The notes under the pieces are model-generated. The model was not told the DNA's origin and searched no databases. It saw only the letters and a list, made by a program, of their open reading frames with translations. DNA of 15,672 bases, from NCBI GenBank assembly GCA_036402115.1, contig DASWTM010000173.1:1-15672 (forward strand). The letters are read 5' to 3'. This document shows, piece by piece, positions 1 to 7,756 of the stretch. This stretch comes from Chryseosolibacter sp036402115 (GTDB lineage: Bacteria > Bacteroidota > Bacteroidia > Cytophagales > Cyclobacteriaceae). The position numbers and the translations under genes were made by a program. Positions within the stretch are counted from its first letter, which is position 1. Each line of letters opens with the position of its first letter.

Positions 1-1683
1 ACACGCGGAGCAACAACAGGTTTGTTTGCCGAATATGTTCAACGCATCAAGCAACATTACATTTCGAAATACGGACCCGATTCAAAGCAGGTTAAGGATT
101 GTTCTGATGGCTTTCATTTCGAAGCTTCCGTTGCTGAAGCAGTTCTTGAACAGATGATCGCTGAACACAAAAGTAAGATTACCGTGTTGAAGATGCATCA
201 GTTCGATACCGATGATCAGAATATTGTGATGAATGATGAGCGTATCGAAAAAATCCGCGTTCTTAATCGTGAGTCAAAAGCGATGGTGGAGTTTAGCGGC
301 AAGGTGTTTCTCGATGCAACGTATGAAGGTGATCTGGGTGCCGCGGCAAAAGTGCCATTCAGGTTAGGTCGTGAAGGAAAAGATGAGTTTAACGAACCTG
401 GCGCGGGTGTCGTGTATAAATACTGGGGCGGGCCCGAAGGAGCAGGCAGCACCTTCCAAGGTGACAACGCTGTCCAATCGTACAATTACCGTTTGTGTCT
501 CACAACAAATCCTGCGAATCGAGTCGAAGTAAAGAAACCAGCTCGCTACAACCGCGATGAATATGTGTCGCTTATCGAAGATATATGGACAGGACGTCAT
601 ACGGGTGTGCAGATGATGAACATCACAAAAGAAATGCTGGAGGAAAATCGGAAGCACATCCAAAAAGGAAATCCAACCAAACTTCCAGGTGACGTGTGGG
701 GCATTGCTCGCATCAGCAATATGGTAAAATTGCCGAATGAAAAGACGGACGCGAACAATCAGCACATGGCGTTCATTTCAACTGACCTTCCCGAGGAAAA
801 CTGGCCGTGGCCGACCTCAAGCTGGGAGTGGCGTGATAAATTTTCCGTTCGATTGCGAGAATACATCGAAGGGTTGATTTGGTTTGCCCAAAACGACAAA
901 GAGCTTCCAGAGCATTTCCGGAAGGCAGCCAAGGAGTGGGGATTTGCTAAGGATGAATACCAGGACAACGGAAACTTTCCGCGCCAGGTTTACGTGCGTG
1001 AAGGAAGACGATTCGAAGGACAATATTTTTTCACTGCCAAGGATGCCGTTGCCGTTGCAGCCGGGATGCGGCCACCCGTGCACAGTTCGAGTATAACCGC
1101 GAGTCACTATGCACTGGATTCTCATGCCGTGCGTAAACGTGAGTCTGGAAAAGTTCATCTCGATGGCTTTCTAAGTTATCCAACAGATGTCTACACGGTC
1201 CCGTATGGAGTAATTGTTCCGAAACGTGTAGACAACCTGCTACTGCCTGTTCCGGTATCCGGAAGTCATATTGGATTTTCAACGCTGCGGATGGAGCCAT
1301 GCTGGATGGCCCTCGGACAGGCTGCGGGAATTGCAGCAGCATTGTCCATTGATTCGAAGACAAAGGTAAGGAACATTTCGACTGCAGATCTCCAGAGAGA
1401 ATTGCTTGAGCAAAACGCAACGTTGATCTACTATCGAGATGTTGCTACCAGCGATGCTGATTTCAACATTGTGCAACGCATGGGTTTGCTCGGTTACCTG
1501 CCGGGATGGGAAGCGGAGTTGGACAAACCGGTCGATCAAAAGACTATAGCTGCGTGGCAAAAACTTTCGGGGATCAAATTCCAGGCAGAGGCAGGGAAGG
1601 CTACAAGGAGGCAAGTTGTGAGTGATTTGTATAAACAACTCAATTCCAGCACAACAAAGGTAACGGCAGAAGGAACACACTAA
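1..1683 (+). CDS. FAD-dependent oxidoreductase, 3' part (N-terminus outside window)
   Basis: The reading frame is open from the first base of the window, so the gene starts upstream and only the C-terminal 560 or so residues are present; the TTG at 22 is not a real start. The sequence fits the FAD_oxidored family (often annotated FAD-dependent oxidoreductase or 'xanthan lyase'). Visible signatures are FLDATYEGDLGAAA, a motif of the FAD domain that follows the strand carrying the substrate loop, and the C-terminal stretch LLLPVPVSGSHIGFSTLRM followed by GQAAGIAAAL, which in this family packs on the flavin. The N-terminal GxGxxG dinucleotide-binding loop would lie upstream and cannot be checked. 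The substrate is unknown; family members act on sugars or other small organics. It ends 62 bases before the MFS transporter start and is probably cotranscribed with it, which suggests uptake and oxidation of the same compound (inference). Confidence 0.85.
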   Translation, partial: TRGATTGLFAEYVQRIKQHYISKYGPDSKQVKDCSDGFHFEASVAEAVLEQMIAEHKSKITVLKMHQFDTDDQNIVMNDERIEKIRVLNRESKAMVEFSGKVFLDATYEGDLGAAAKVPFRLGREGKDEFNEPGAGVVYKYWGGPEGAGSTFQGDNAVQSYNYRLCLTTNPANRVEVKKPARYNRDEYVSLIEDIWTGRHTGVQMMNITKEMLEENRKHIQKGNPTKLPGDVWGIARISNMVKLPNEKTDANNQHMAFISTDLPEENWPWPTSSWEWRDKFSVRLREYIEGLIWFAQNDKELPEHFRKAAKEWGFAKDEYQDNGNFPRQVYVREGRRFEGQYFFTAKDAVAVAAGMRPPVHSSSITASHYALDSHAVRKRESGKVHLDGFLSYPTDVYTVPYGVIVPKRVDNLLLPVPVSGSHIGFSTLRMEPCWMALGQAAGIAAALSIDSKTKVRNISTADLQRELLEQNATLIYYRDVATSDADFNIVQRMGLLGYLPGWEAELDKPVDQKTIAAWQKLSGIKFQAEAGKATRRQVVSDLYKQLNSSTTKVTAEGTH

Positions 1684-1745
1684 AATTCTTAAAAAAAATG
1701 TTTGAGCGGGTTCTTATCAGGGCTCGCGCGCTACGGGTTTGCGTT

Positions 1746-2969
1746 ATGGTAAATAAATCGATTTTAAAACAAGTGCTTCAGCCTCCGGTAATCATTGCAG
1801 CGCTTGGGTATTTTGTAGATATCTATGATCTCTTACTGTTCAGTATCGTGCGGGTCCCAAGTCTTCAGGCGATTGGGCTTTCTGGAGATGAATTGCTGAA
1901 GGAGGGAATCTATCTCATCAACATTCAGATGGCGGGGTTGCTCACGGGAGGTATTCTCTGGGGAATTCTTGGCGATAAACGCGGAAGACTGTCTGTGCTG
2001 TTCGGCTCTATTCTATTGTATTCATTGGCGAACATTGCCAATGGATTTGTTACAACGGTACCGCAATACGCATTTCTCCGGTTTGTTGCAGGAGTCGGAC
2101 TTGCTGGTGAATTAGGAGCAGGGATCACGCTCGTTGCTGAAATACTTCCGAAGCATATCCGCGGCTACGGTACGACACTCGTTGCCTCCGTTGGTTTGTT
2201 TGGCGCAGTGTTGGCCTATTTCGTTGCTGAATTTACAAACTGGCAAGTTGCCTATCTGATCGGAGGGGCACTAGGCCTGTCGTTGTTAGCGCTTAGGTAT
2301 AGCGTTTCTGAGTCTGGGATGTTCAACAACATCAAAGAACAAAATATTGGCCGCGGAAATTTTCTGCAATTGTTTACCGATAGCAAGCTGCTGAAAAAGT
2401 ATGTGCAATGTATTTTGATCGGGTTACCGATTTGGTACGTCATTGGGATTCTTGTTACGTTCTCACCTGAGTTTGCCGTGAATTTTCAAGTCAACGGTGT
2501 GATTGCTGCGGGTAAGGCTGTCATGTTCTGTTACATCGGTTTGTCGTGTGGAGATCTTGCCAGTGGTATGCTGAGTCAGTATCTGAAGAGCAGGAGGGAA
2601 GTGGTGTTGCTTTTTCTTTCGCTGACAACACTTGCCATCGTGCTTTACCTCTCATTGTCGGGAATGTCAACATCGATGTTCTATTTCAATTGTTTCCTGC
2701 TCGGTGTGTCGATTGGATACTGGGCATTGTTTGTCACGATCGCTGCAGAGCAGTTTGGAACAAATCTCAGGGCTACCGTAGCCACGACTGTTCCGAATTT
2801 TATTAGAGGAACTGTAGTGCCGCTTACATTTTCATTTGAATTACTCAGGGCACAGACTGGAATGATTCCAAGTGCATGGATTGTTGGATTGGCTACGATA
2901 GTGATTGCACTGATCGCACTTTGGCGTATGAAAGAAAGCTTTGGTAAAGACTTGAACTTTGTAGAGTAA
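1746..2969 (+). CDS. MFS transporter
   Basis: A 407-residue polytopic membrane protein of the major facilitator superfamily, with about twelve hydrophobic segments. The cytoplasmic motif A between helices 2 and 3 is clear (GDKRGR at residues 76-81), and helix 1 carries paired acidic residues (FVDIYDLLLF), as in proton-coupled organic-acid and sugar symporters. I chose the ATG at 1746 because the protein then starts MVNKSILKQ just before the first helix. An in-frame ATG at 1698 would add 16 residues rich in arginine and cannot be excluded. The gene follows the oxidoreductase closely and is probably in its operon; a hairpin terminator follows the stop. The substrate cannot be read from the sequence. 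Confidence 0.87.
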   Translation: MVNKSILKQVLQPPVIIAALGYFVDIYDLLLFSIVRVPSLQAIGLSGDELLKEGIYLINIQMAGLLTGGILWGILGDKRGRLSVLFGSILLYSLANIANGFVTTVPQYAFLRFVAGVGLAGELGAGITLVAEILPKHIRGYGTTLVASVGLFGAVLAYFVAEFTNWQVAYLIGGALGLSLLALRYSVSESGMFNNIKEQNIGRGNFLQLFTDSKLLKKYVQCILIGLPIWYVIGILVTFSPEFAVNFQVNGVIAAGKAVMFCYIGLSCGDLASGMLSQYLKSRREVVLLFLSLTTLAIVLYLSLSGMSTSMFYFNCFLLGVSIGYWALFVTIAAEQFGTNLRATVATTVPNFIRGTVVPLTFSFELLRAQTGMIPSAWIVGLATIVIALIALWRMKESFGKDLNFVE

Positions 2970-2995
2970 ACTATAGAGTTTGATTGGGTTGGGTA

Positions 2996-3033
2996 AAGGC
3001 TTGCTCAGCAATGGGCAGGCCTTCTTTATTCTT
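2996..3033. terminator. Bidirectional hairpin terminator between convergent genes
   Basis: AAGGCTTGC (2996-3004) pairs with GCAGGCCTT (3015-3023), nine pairs with one G-U, around a ten-base loop. A T-rich tract CTTTATTCTT follows on the plus strand and AAA precedes it for the minus strand. It lies between the MFS gene and the HD-domain gene, which point at each other, so it can serve both. Confidence 0.65.
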
Positions 3034-3041
3034 GTCGCCCC

Positions 3042-3584
3042 TTAGATTCCAAGTTCCTCCTTGTTCTTGCGAAGCACATCGATGATAAACTGAATGTGCT
3101 CGGTGAGATCAACGCCAAGCAGTTCGGCACCTTTATGTACTTCTTCACGATCCACTTTTGCTGCAAAATTTTTGTCTTTGAGCCGCTTGATCACGGATTT
3201 AGGTTCGAGCGTAGCAATTCCATCCGGGCGCACCTGAGAACACGCAACAATAAAACCCGTAAGCTCGTCAACTGCAAGCAATGCCTTGTCAAGGCTGTTG
3301 GTGTAGGGAACATTCCATTTCGTATAGTGTGCTGAGATGGCATGGGCGATTTTTTCCTCGCCCTTATCGCGTAAGAGTTGTACGATGACATTGGGATGTT
3401 GGTCAGGATGTGCTTCGTAGTCGGCATCATGCAGGAGTCCAGCCACCGCCCACTCTTCTTTGTCTTCACCAAATTTTTCCGAATAAGCGCTCATCACCAA
3501 TTCAACTGTGCGCATGTGGCGAAGGAGCGATGCGCTTTTGGTCAGGTCATGTAAGATCTGACGTGCCTGCTCTAAAGAGATCAT
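3042..3584 (-). CDS. HD-domain metal-dependent phosphohydrolase
   Basis: A 180-residue soluble protein of the HD superfamily. The metal ligands are visible in order: H23 (LLRHMRTVE), the HD pair H52-D53 (AGLLHDADYE), H81 and H86 (HAISAH) and D106 (AVDELTG). The whole protein is one HD fold with no added sensor or nucleotide-binding domain, as in the small HDIG-type hydrolases whose substrates are usually nucleotides or phosphomonoesters. The specific substrate is not readable. The start lies nine bases after the stop of the TPR gene on the same strand, so the two are probably one transcript. Confidence 0.85.
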   Translation of the reverse strand: MISLEQARQILHDLTKSASLLRHMRTVELVMSAYSEKFGEDKEEWAVAGLLHDADYEAHPDQHPNVIVQLLRDKGEEKIAHAISAHYTKWNVPYTNSLDKALLAVDELTGFIVACSQVRPDGIATLEPKSVIKRLKDKNFAAKVDREEVHKGAELLGVDLTEHIQFIIDVLRKNKEELGI

Positions 3585-3593
3585 TCAACAATG

Positions 3594-4748
3594 TTAAGGA
3601 GTAAGAAGTTTTTTCTTGCGGTCGAGGTAGAAAAGATTCACCAGGGCGAGTACAACAAGGACTCCGAGAATTACCAGGATAATGAATAGTCGGCTGTTAC
3701 GCAACTCAAGCGATTTGATTTCGTCTTCTCGTTTGAGGATTTCGATTTGTTTTTCTTTCTCCTGAAAATCCATGACCATTTCCATCTGAGCAATATTACG
3801 ACTACTCTCTTCACCGTAGATTTTTTCACGAGCCTCATCATACTTCACTTGCATCTGGTACGCTTCCTTCCACTTACCTTGATTTGCAAAATTGTCAGCG
3901 CTGGCTTTGTAAATCGTAGGGATTGAAGTAAACGCCTGCAATTCATTTGAAAGTTTTTCAGCTTCAGTGAGGTATTGGGCTGCAGCTGCAGGTTGGTTCG
4001 ATTTTGCATAGGCGATGCCAAGGTTTGTCATAATGTTGAGCATGCCCAGACGATTGTTGTTTGCTTTTTCGATAGCAAGTGCTTTCAGGTAATAGTCAAT
4101 AGCCTTTGGATAATTATTCTGGCGAAAATACACGTTGCCCAAATTGCTTAGCGGGTCTCCATATTTTAATCCATTGGCTTCGCTCAATTGGTAAGCTTCA
4201 GAGTAATATTTGTGCGCTTTCTCGTACAGTTGAAGGTCACTGTAAAGATTGCCCAGGTTGTTCATCGACCCGATCACCTTATATTTATCTCCCAGCTGCG
4301 AAATGACTGCGTACGATTCTTCCAGGTACTTCATTGCCTGCCCATAATCTTTCTTGATCGAGTAAATATTGGCAATGTTGTTTTTTGTTGTGGCGATTCC
4401 CTCCTTGTTGTCGAGTTTAGTGTAGAGTCGCAGGGAGGTGATATAATATTCGAGCGCCTTATCGAGCGCGCCTTGATTACGGTAGGCAACGCCGAGGTTG
4501 TTGTATGATGCTGCCATTCCTCGCTCATCGTTGATTTCAGTTGCCAGGTTTAGCGCTTCTCGTGTATAGCCAAGTGCCTTGACAGGATCTGATGAAATAT
4601 AGAATCGGAACAACTCGTTTAATGTCTTGACTTTTTTGTCGCCCTGAGTTGTCTCGAGAGCCGTGAGAAGACTATCTGGGTTTTGAGCAACAACGGAAAC
4701 CGTCAGAAGCATACAAAACAAGGCATGGGGGATTGATTTTGTGATCAT
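3594..4748 (-). CDS. TPR-repeat protein with signal peptide and C-terminal membrane anchor, no output domain
   Basis: 384 residues. I start at the ATG complementary to 4746-4748, which gives a clean signal peptide (MITKSIPHALFCMLLTVSVVAQ); an upstream ATG at 4802 would bury that signal behind 18 residues. The body is a run of tetratricopeptide repeats with recurring A-x-YNNLG / ALEYY-type units. A charged, probably coiled-coil stretch (QEKEKQIEILKREDE) and one transmembrane helix at about residues 355-375 follow, then only nine residues (DRKKKLLTP). In Bacteroidota, periplasmic TPR-coil-TM arrays of this type are normally the sensor half of a histidine kinase or LuxR-type regulator; here the chain stops just after the membrane. 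It may signal through another protein, or be a truncated sensor. The minus-strand region upstream has a TATTTTTA box close to the start, a weak promoter candidate. Confidence 0.85.
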   Translation of the reverse strand: MITKSIPHALFCMLLTVSVVAQNPDSLLTALETTQGDKKVKTLNELFRFYISSDPVKALGYTREALNLATEINDERGMAASYNNLGVAYRNQGALDKALEYYITSLRLYTKLDNKEGIATTKNNIANIYSIKKDYGQAMKYLEESYAVISQLGDKYKVIGSMNNLGNLYSDLQLYEKAHKYYSEAYQLSEANGLKYGDPLSNLGNVYFRQNNYPKAIDYYLKALAIEKANNNRLGMLNIMTNLGIAYAKSNQPAAAAQYLTEAEKLSNELQAFTSIPTIYKASADNFANQGKWKEAYQMQVKYDEAREKIYGEESSRNIAQMEMVMDFQEKEKQIEILKREDEIKSLELRNSRLFIILVILGVLVVLALVNLFYLDRKKKLLTP

Positions 4749-4859
4749 AGGGTTGTTGCGGACGATAAAAATAGAGATTTTTTGGGAATGGAGGAAATCC
4801 ACACCGCAGGGATCACGGGGTACCGCGGAGCAAGCGCGGACAGCGTTTATGTTAGCAAG

Positions 4860-4898
4860 AATTCAGAACTCGTGGCATTTCCATTCGCGGTCTGAATT
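4860..4898. promoter_or_regulatory. Inverted repeat in divergent intergenic region
   Basis: AATTCAGA (4860-4867) and TCTGAATT (4891-4898) are perfect 8-base arms around a 23-base spacer, between the divergently transcribed TPR and NTF2-like genes. A second, overlapping pair GCGGT (4887-4891) / ACCGC (4902-4906) would compete with it. Operator or RNA hairpin are both possible. I found no convincing -33/-7 promoter pair for either gene here. Confidence 0.25.
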
Positions 4899-4969
4899 GT
4901 AACCGCTCGCATAAAAATGGACTGAATCCTCATTCGAATCGGTCATCTTTGGAGAAAATCTGTCTTCGT

Positions 4970-5473
4970 ATGAAAAATGGTGTTGCAACTCTAGTCTTGT
5001 TCTTGGCACTTGTTCTTTCCTCATCCTCAGGTTTTGCGCAGGCTGCGAACGAGGAAGCTGCAGTGAAAGAAGTTATTACTCGTCTTTTTAAAGCAATGGA
5101 ACTTGGCGACAGCGCGATGCTGCGTTCTGCTTTCCACAATCACGTGACGCTTGGAACAGTTGTTCAGGATAAAAATGGTAACACGATTCTTCGTCCTGAG
5201 TCATCGATAGATCAATTCGCGAAGGCTGTTGGAACTCCTCACAACGAAGTATGGCACGAAGAGATTTGGGATGTGAAAGTTCAGCTTGATGGAAACTTTG
5301 CACAAGTCTGGTGCGATTATGCTTTTTATGCAGGGAAAACATTCAGCCATTGCGGTGTTGATGCTTTCCATTTGTTGAAGGGGAAAGATGGTTGGAAGAT
5401 TTTCCACCTGGCGGATACACGCAGAAAGGCCGGGTGTAATGTGCCGAAAGAGATTGGGGATAGGTATAAATAG
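4970..5473 (+). CDS. Secreted NTF2/SnoaL-like protein
   Basis: 167 residues. The ATG at 4970 starts a signal peptide (MKNGVATLVLFLALVLSSSS, then GFAQ before the cut); a TTG at 4949 in frame is less likely. The mature part has the cone-shaped NTF2 fold pattern: an N-terminal helix beginning EEAAVKEVITRLFKAMELGD, then strand blocks ending in a conserved HLLKGKDGWKIFHLADT segment typical of SnoaL/DUF4440-like proteins. Members are periplasmic binding proteins or minor enzymes; no catalytic set can be assigned. Two cysteines lie in the second half (WCDYAF and SHCGVD) and a third near the end (AGC). The stop codon is the first triplet of the repeat arm that precedes the phosphatase. Confidence 0.8.
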   Translation: MKNGVATLVLFLALVLSSSSGFAQAANEEAAVKEVITRLFKAMELGDSAMLRSAFHNHVTLGTVVQDKNGNTILRPESSIDQFAKAVGTPHNEVWHEEIWDVKVQLDGNFAQVWCDYAFYAGKTFSHCGVDAFHLLKGKDGWKIFHLADTRRKAGCNVPKEIGDRYK

Positions 5474-5499
5474 GGTGTTAAGGTGTTAATGTGTTAAGG
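5471..5499 (+). repeat. Left arm of inverted word repeat flanking the phosphatase
   Basis: Iterations of a GTGTTAAG/GTGTTAAT word starting within the NTF2-like stop codon. The 29 bases match the reverse complement of 6063-6091 at 26 positions, with a perfect 15-base core GGTGTTAAGGTGTTA (5474-5488 against 6074-6088). Further degenerate word copies continue to about 5525. Confidence 0.85.
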
Positions 5500-5547
5500 T
5501 GTTAATGCGTTAAGGTTTTTAATGTTGTCTGTATCATAAAATTTCGT

Positions 5548-6042
5548 ATGCGGTGTTTTATAATATTTGTTCTTTTTCTTTGGGCTGCTCCGGCCCTTGC
5601 TCAGGATCAAAGAATTACCACATTCATACTGGTGAGGCATGCCGAGAAGGAAAGCAATGAAAAGGATCCCGAGTTAAGTCAAATCGGGATGGACCGAGCC
5701 AAAAGACTTGCCGAGTTGTTGAAAGACTCAAACATCTCAGCCGTTTACTCTACAAGATATAAACGTACTCAGCAGACAGTCACTCCAATTGCACAGCTCA
5801 AAAATTTAGCCATCCGTGACTATGAATCCCTGTCAAACGATGACTTGAGAAACTTGACAAGCGAACATTTTGGCCGCACAATCCTGATTGCAGGTCATTC
5901 CAATACGATCCCCAAAATAGCCAATGCTCTTATTGGAAAAGAACAATTTCAAAATCTACATGACGCAGAATTTGGTATAGTCTTTATCATTTCCGTGCTG
6001 ACGCCTGGAAAAGAAGCGAGCATTCTTACGCTTCACTATTGA
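5548..6042 (+). CDS. Secreted histidine phosphatase (phosphoglycerate mutase-like / SixA-like)
   Basis: 164 residues with an N-terminal signal peptide (hydrophobic through AAPALAQ), so the enzyme probably acts in the periplasm. The catalytic RHxE-type motif is R30-H31-A-E-K, and the second histidine is H117 in AGHSNT; both are needed for the phosphohistidine mechanism and both are present. Short SixA-type members of this branch dephosphorylate small molecules or phosphohistidine; the substrate here is unknown. The length suits the minimal fold with no cap insertion. The gene is enclosed by the inverted repeat arms 5471-5499 and 6063-6091, and its opening codons are A/T-rich, so it may be cargo of a repeat-bounded unit. 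Confidence 0.87.
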   Translation: MRCFIIFVLFLWAAPALAQDQRITTFILVRHAEKESNEKDPELSQIGMDRAKRLAELLKDSNISAVYSTRYKRTQQTVTPIAQLKNLAIRDYESLSNDDLRNLTSEHFGRTILIAGHSNTIPKIANALIGKEQFQNLHDAEFGIVFIISVLTPGKEASILTLHY

Positions 6043-6062
6043 TGTTTCAGCTTTCTACCAGA

Positions 6063-6091
6063 CATTAACACACTAACACCTTAACACCTTA
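6063..6091 (-). repeat. Right arm of inverted word repeat flanking the phosphatase
   Basis: Opposite-orientation copy of the arm at 5471-5499, 26 of 29 matching. It begins 20 bases after the phosphatase stop. In RNA the two arms could enclose the whole phosphatase gene. Confidence 0.85.
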
Positions 6092-6102
6092 CCACATTCC
6101 CC

Positions 6103-6133
6103 TTGGCATACTTTTTACGCAAGCGGTATATTC
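6103..6133 (+). promoter_or_regulatory. Possible promoter for the exonuclease gene
   Basis: TTG at 6103-6105 and TATATTC at 6127-6133, with a 21-base spacer, resemble the Bacteroidota TTTG / TAnnTTTG promoter with two mismatches in the -7 box. It lies just after the right repeat arm and 23 bases before the GTG start. Confidence 0.35.
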
Positions 6134-6155
6134 ACTGTATTAAAACTGTGTTTAA

Positions 6156-7226
6156 GTGGATCTTCTCCAATTCACCGATAAGGGAATCTATTGTGAACAA
6201 GCCCGCGTTTATCTCGATCCGTGGAAGCCGGTTGATAAAGCGTTGATCAGTCATGGGCACTCTGATCATGCATATTTCGGTCACAAGAATTACCTGACGT
6301 CAACACTGGCGATGCCGGTGGTCAAACACAGGCTTTATCTCACAGACAATATAGAAAGCGTGGACTATGGCAAGACTGTATCGATCAATGGCGTGGATTT
6401 CTCCTTTCATCCTGCAGGGCATATTCCGGGATCTGCGCAGATACGCGTTGAATACAAAGGACAAGTGTGGGTTTTTTCTGGTGACTACAAACTCGAGCAC
6501 GATAACATTTCAACACCGTTCGAGCCGATTAAATGTCACGCATTTATAACCGAATCAACGTTTGGTTTGCCTATTTACAAGTGGAAGCCACAGCACGAGG
6601 TGTTCTCGGATATAAACGAATGGTGGCGGAAGAATCAAAGTGAAGGCAAGACGTCAGTCATTGCGGGTTACACACTTGGCAAAGCGCAACGAATTTTGAA
6701 AAACGTTGATCCGTCAATTGGAAAGATTTTCACGCATGGTGCAGTTGAGTCGATTAACAAGGTCCTGAAGAACCAAGGCTTGCAGCTTCCCGATGCTCCG
6801 AGGATCTCCGATGAAATTAAAAAAGAAGACATCAAAGGGTCTTTGATCGTGTGCCCACCTTCTGCAGTTGGATCGTCATGGATGCGAAGGTTCCTTCCGT
6901 ATTCACTTGGTGTAGCGTCTGGCTGGATGAAGCTTCGCGGAACGAGAAGAAGGAGAGGAGCAGATCGTGGATTTGTACTAAGTGACCATGCTGATTGGAA
7001 TGATCTCAACAAAGCAATTCTCGCCACCGGAGCTGAGAAGATTTTCGTCACGCACGGCTATACTGAAATCTTTGCGCAATGGCTTCGCGAAAGGGGACTA
7101 GATGCAAAAGAAGTGAAGACGAGGTTTGAGGGTGAGCTTGGCGAAATGGCGGAGGGAAGTGCTGAGCTAACGGCAGAGAATGTATTGGCGACTGACAGTG
7201 ACGATGAGGTGAAAAGCAATGGCTAA
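6156..7226 (+). CDS. Ligase-associated DNA exonuclease (MBL-fold, beta-CASP-like)
   Basis: 356 residues, read from a GTG that has an in-frame stop immediately upstream; the N-terminus LLQFTDKGIYC is the conserved opening of the family. The metal-binding motif is H33-G-H35-S-D37-H38, followed by PAGHIPGSAQIR, SGDYK, TESTFGLP and, in the C-terminal half, SDHADW and VTHGY. In bacteria this exonuclease belongs to a DNA end-processing set with an ATP-dependent ligase, a DExH helicase and a phosphoesterase; the ligase is present downstream. Usually the two genes are adjacent or overlapping, but here 564 bases with a four-helix-bundle gene separate them. The last residues (KSNG) and the stop codon are written by the left repeat arm of that insert, so the original C-terminus may have been altered. 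Confidence 0.9.
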   Translation: MDLLQFTDKGIYCEQARVYLDPWKPVDKALISHGHSDHAYFGHKNYLTSTLAMPVVKHRLYLTDNIESVDYGKTVSINGVDFSFHPAGHIPGSAQIRVEYKGQVWVFSGDYKLEHDNISTPFEPIKCHAFITESTFGLPIYKWKPQHEVFSDINEWWRKNQSEGKTSVIAGYTLGKAQRILKNVDPSIGKIFTHGAVESINKVLKNQGLQLPDAPRISDEIKKEDIKGSLIVCPPSAVGSSWMRRFLPYSLGVASGWMKLRGTRRRRGADRGFVLSDHADWNDLNKAILATGAEKIFVTHGYTEIFAQWLRERGLDAKEVKTRFEGELGEMAEGSAELTAENVLATDSDDEVKSNG

Positions 7227-7242
7227 TGGCTATGGCAAATGC
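7216..7242 (+). repeat. Left outer arm of repeat bounding the four-helix-bundle gene
   Basis: GGCTAT/GGCAAT word copies overlapping the exonuclease stop. 21 of 27 bases match the reverse complement of the right arm, including GCAATGGCT (7216-7224) against AGCCATTGC (7777-7785). The 17 bases 7226-7242 recur exactly at 7301-7317. Confidence 0.8.
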
Positions 7243-7280
7243 AGGGCCGTTGACAGTGAAGCGGAAGTGAACGTAGTATT

Positions 7281-7317
7281 AAAAGCTATGGCCGATAGCT
7301 ATGGCTATGGCAAATGC
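7281..7317 (+). repeat. Left inner arm of repeat bounding the four-helix-bundle gene
   Basis: Second cluster of the same word. ATAGCTATGGCT (7295-7306) pairs perfectly with AGCCATAGCTAT (7758-7769). It shares a 17-base direct repeat with the outer arm, 75 bases apart. Confidence 0.8.
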
Positions 7318-7400
7318 TTGCGTGGACTTCGAGATAGAGCAATTGGACTTATATGTTAAGTTTCAGTGGGTGACAGCGGTGAAATTGGAGAAAAAACACT

Positions 7401-7751
7401 ATGAGAAATTTTAGCGAAATGATAATCTGGAACCAAGGAATTGATTTAGCCGTCAAGATTTATAGGATAACCAAACAACTTCCTTTGGAAGAACGGTTTG
7501 GCCTGACGAGTCAGCTAAACCGAGCCGCTGTCTCGATTCCATCTAACATCGCTGAAGGCTGTAGCCGAAGAAGTGAAGAGGATTTCGCAAGATTTTTAGA
7601 GCATTCGCTTGGATCCGCATATGAAGTTGAAACAGATTTAGTAATTGCAGAGCGGATAGGCTACTTACAAAACGAAGTTGTAGTTGACTGTCTTAATAGT
7701 CTTCAGTCTGAACAACGTCAAATTCACAGTTTAATAAACAAGTTAAGATGA
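7401..7751 (+). CDS. Four-helix-bundle protein, 23S rRNA intervening-sequence protein (IVP/S23) family
   Basis: 116 residues, the full usual length of this family (PF05635 / TIGR02436). The hallmark motif is visible at about residues 41-53 (NRAAVSIPSNIAEG), followed by the second motif with SEEDFARFLEHSLGSAYEVET and a closing IGYL turn. The family was named from open reading frames inside intervening sequences of 23S rRNA genes in spirochaetes and others; it forms homopentameric four-helix bundles and its role is not settled. Here the gene is not in an rRNA but between two DNA-repair genes, and is enclosed by inverted word repeats (7216-7317 against 7758-7785). A purine-rich GGAGAAAAAA precedes the start. 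Its codons are A/T-richer than the ligase (22 G+C in 7441-7500 against 29 in 8461-8520), consistent with acquisition. Confidence 0.92.
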   Translation: MRNFSEMIIWNQGIDLAVKIYRITKQLPLEERFGLTSQLNRAAVSIPSNIAEGCSRRSEEDFARFLEHSLGSAYEVETDLVIAERIGYLQNEVVVDCLNSLQSEQRQIHSLINKLR

Positions 7752-7756
7752 TCCTA

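Noticed and set aside
364..765. Minus-strand open frame over the oxidoreductase, and similar antisense frames over the ligase, TolC and S1 genes
   Set aside because: They lie wholly within well-supported genes on the other strand and show no family motifs.
1698..1745. Upstream ATG of the MFS gene
   Set aside because: It adds an arginine-rich stretch before the first helix without family support, though it cannot be fully excluded.
5473..5525. CRISPR array or simple tandem repeat
   Set aside because: The words are adjacent and degenerate, with no unique spacers, and they have an inverted partner downstream.
7401..7751. Four-helix-bundle protein as an Avd accessory of a diversity-generating retroelement
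   Set aside because: No reverse transcriptase, template repeat or variable repeat is in the window, and the RAAVSIPSNIAEG motif fits the IVP family.
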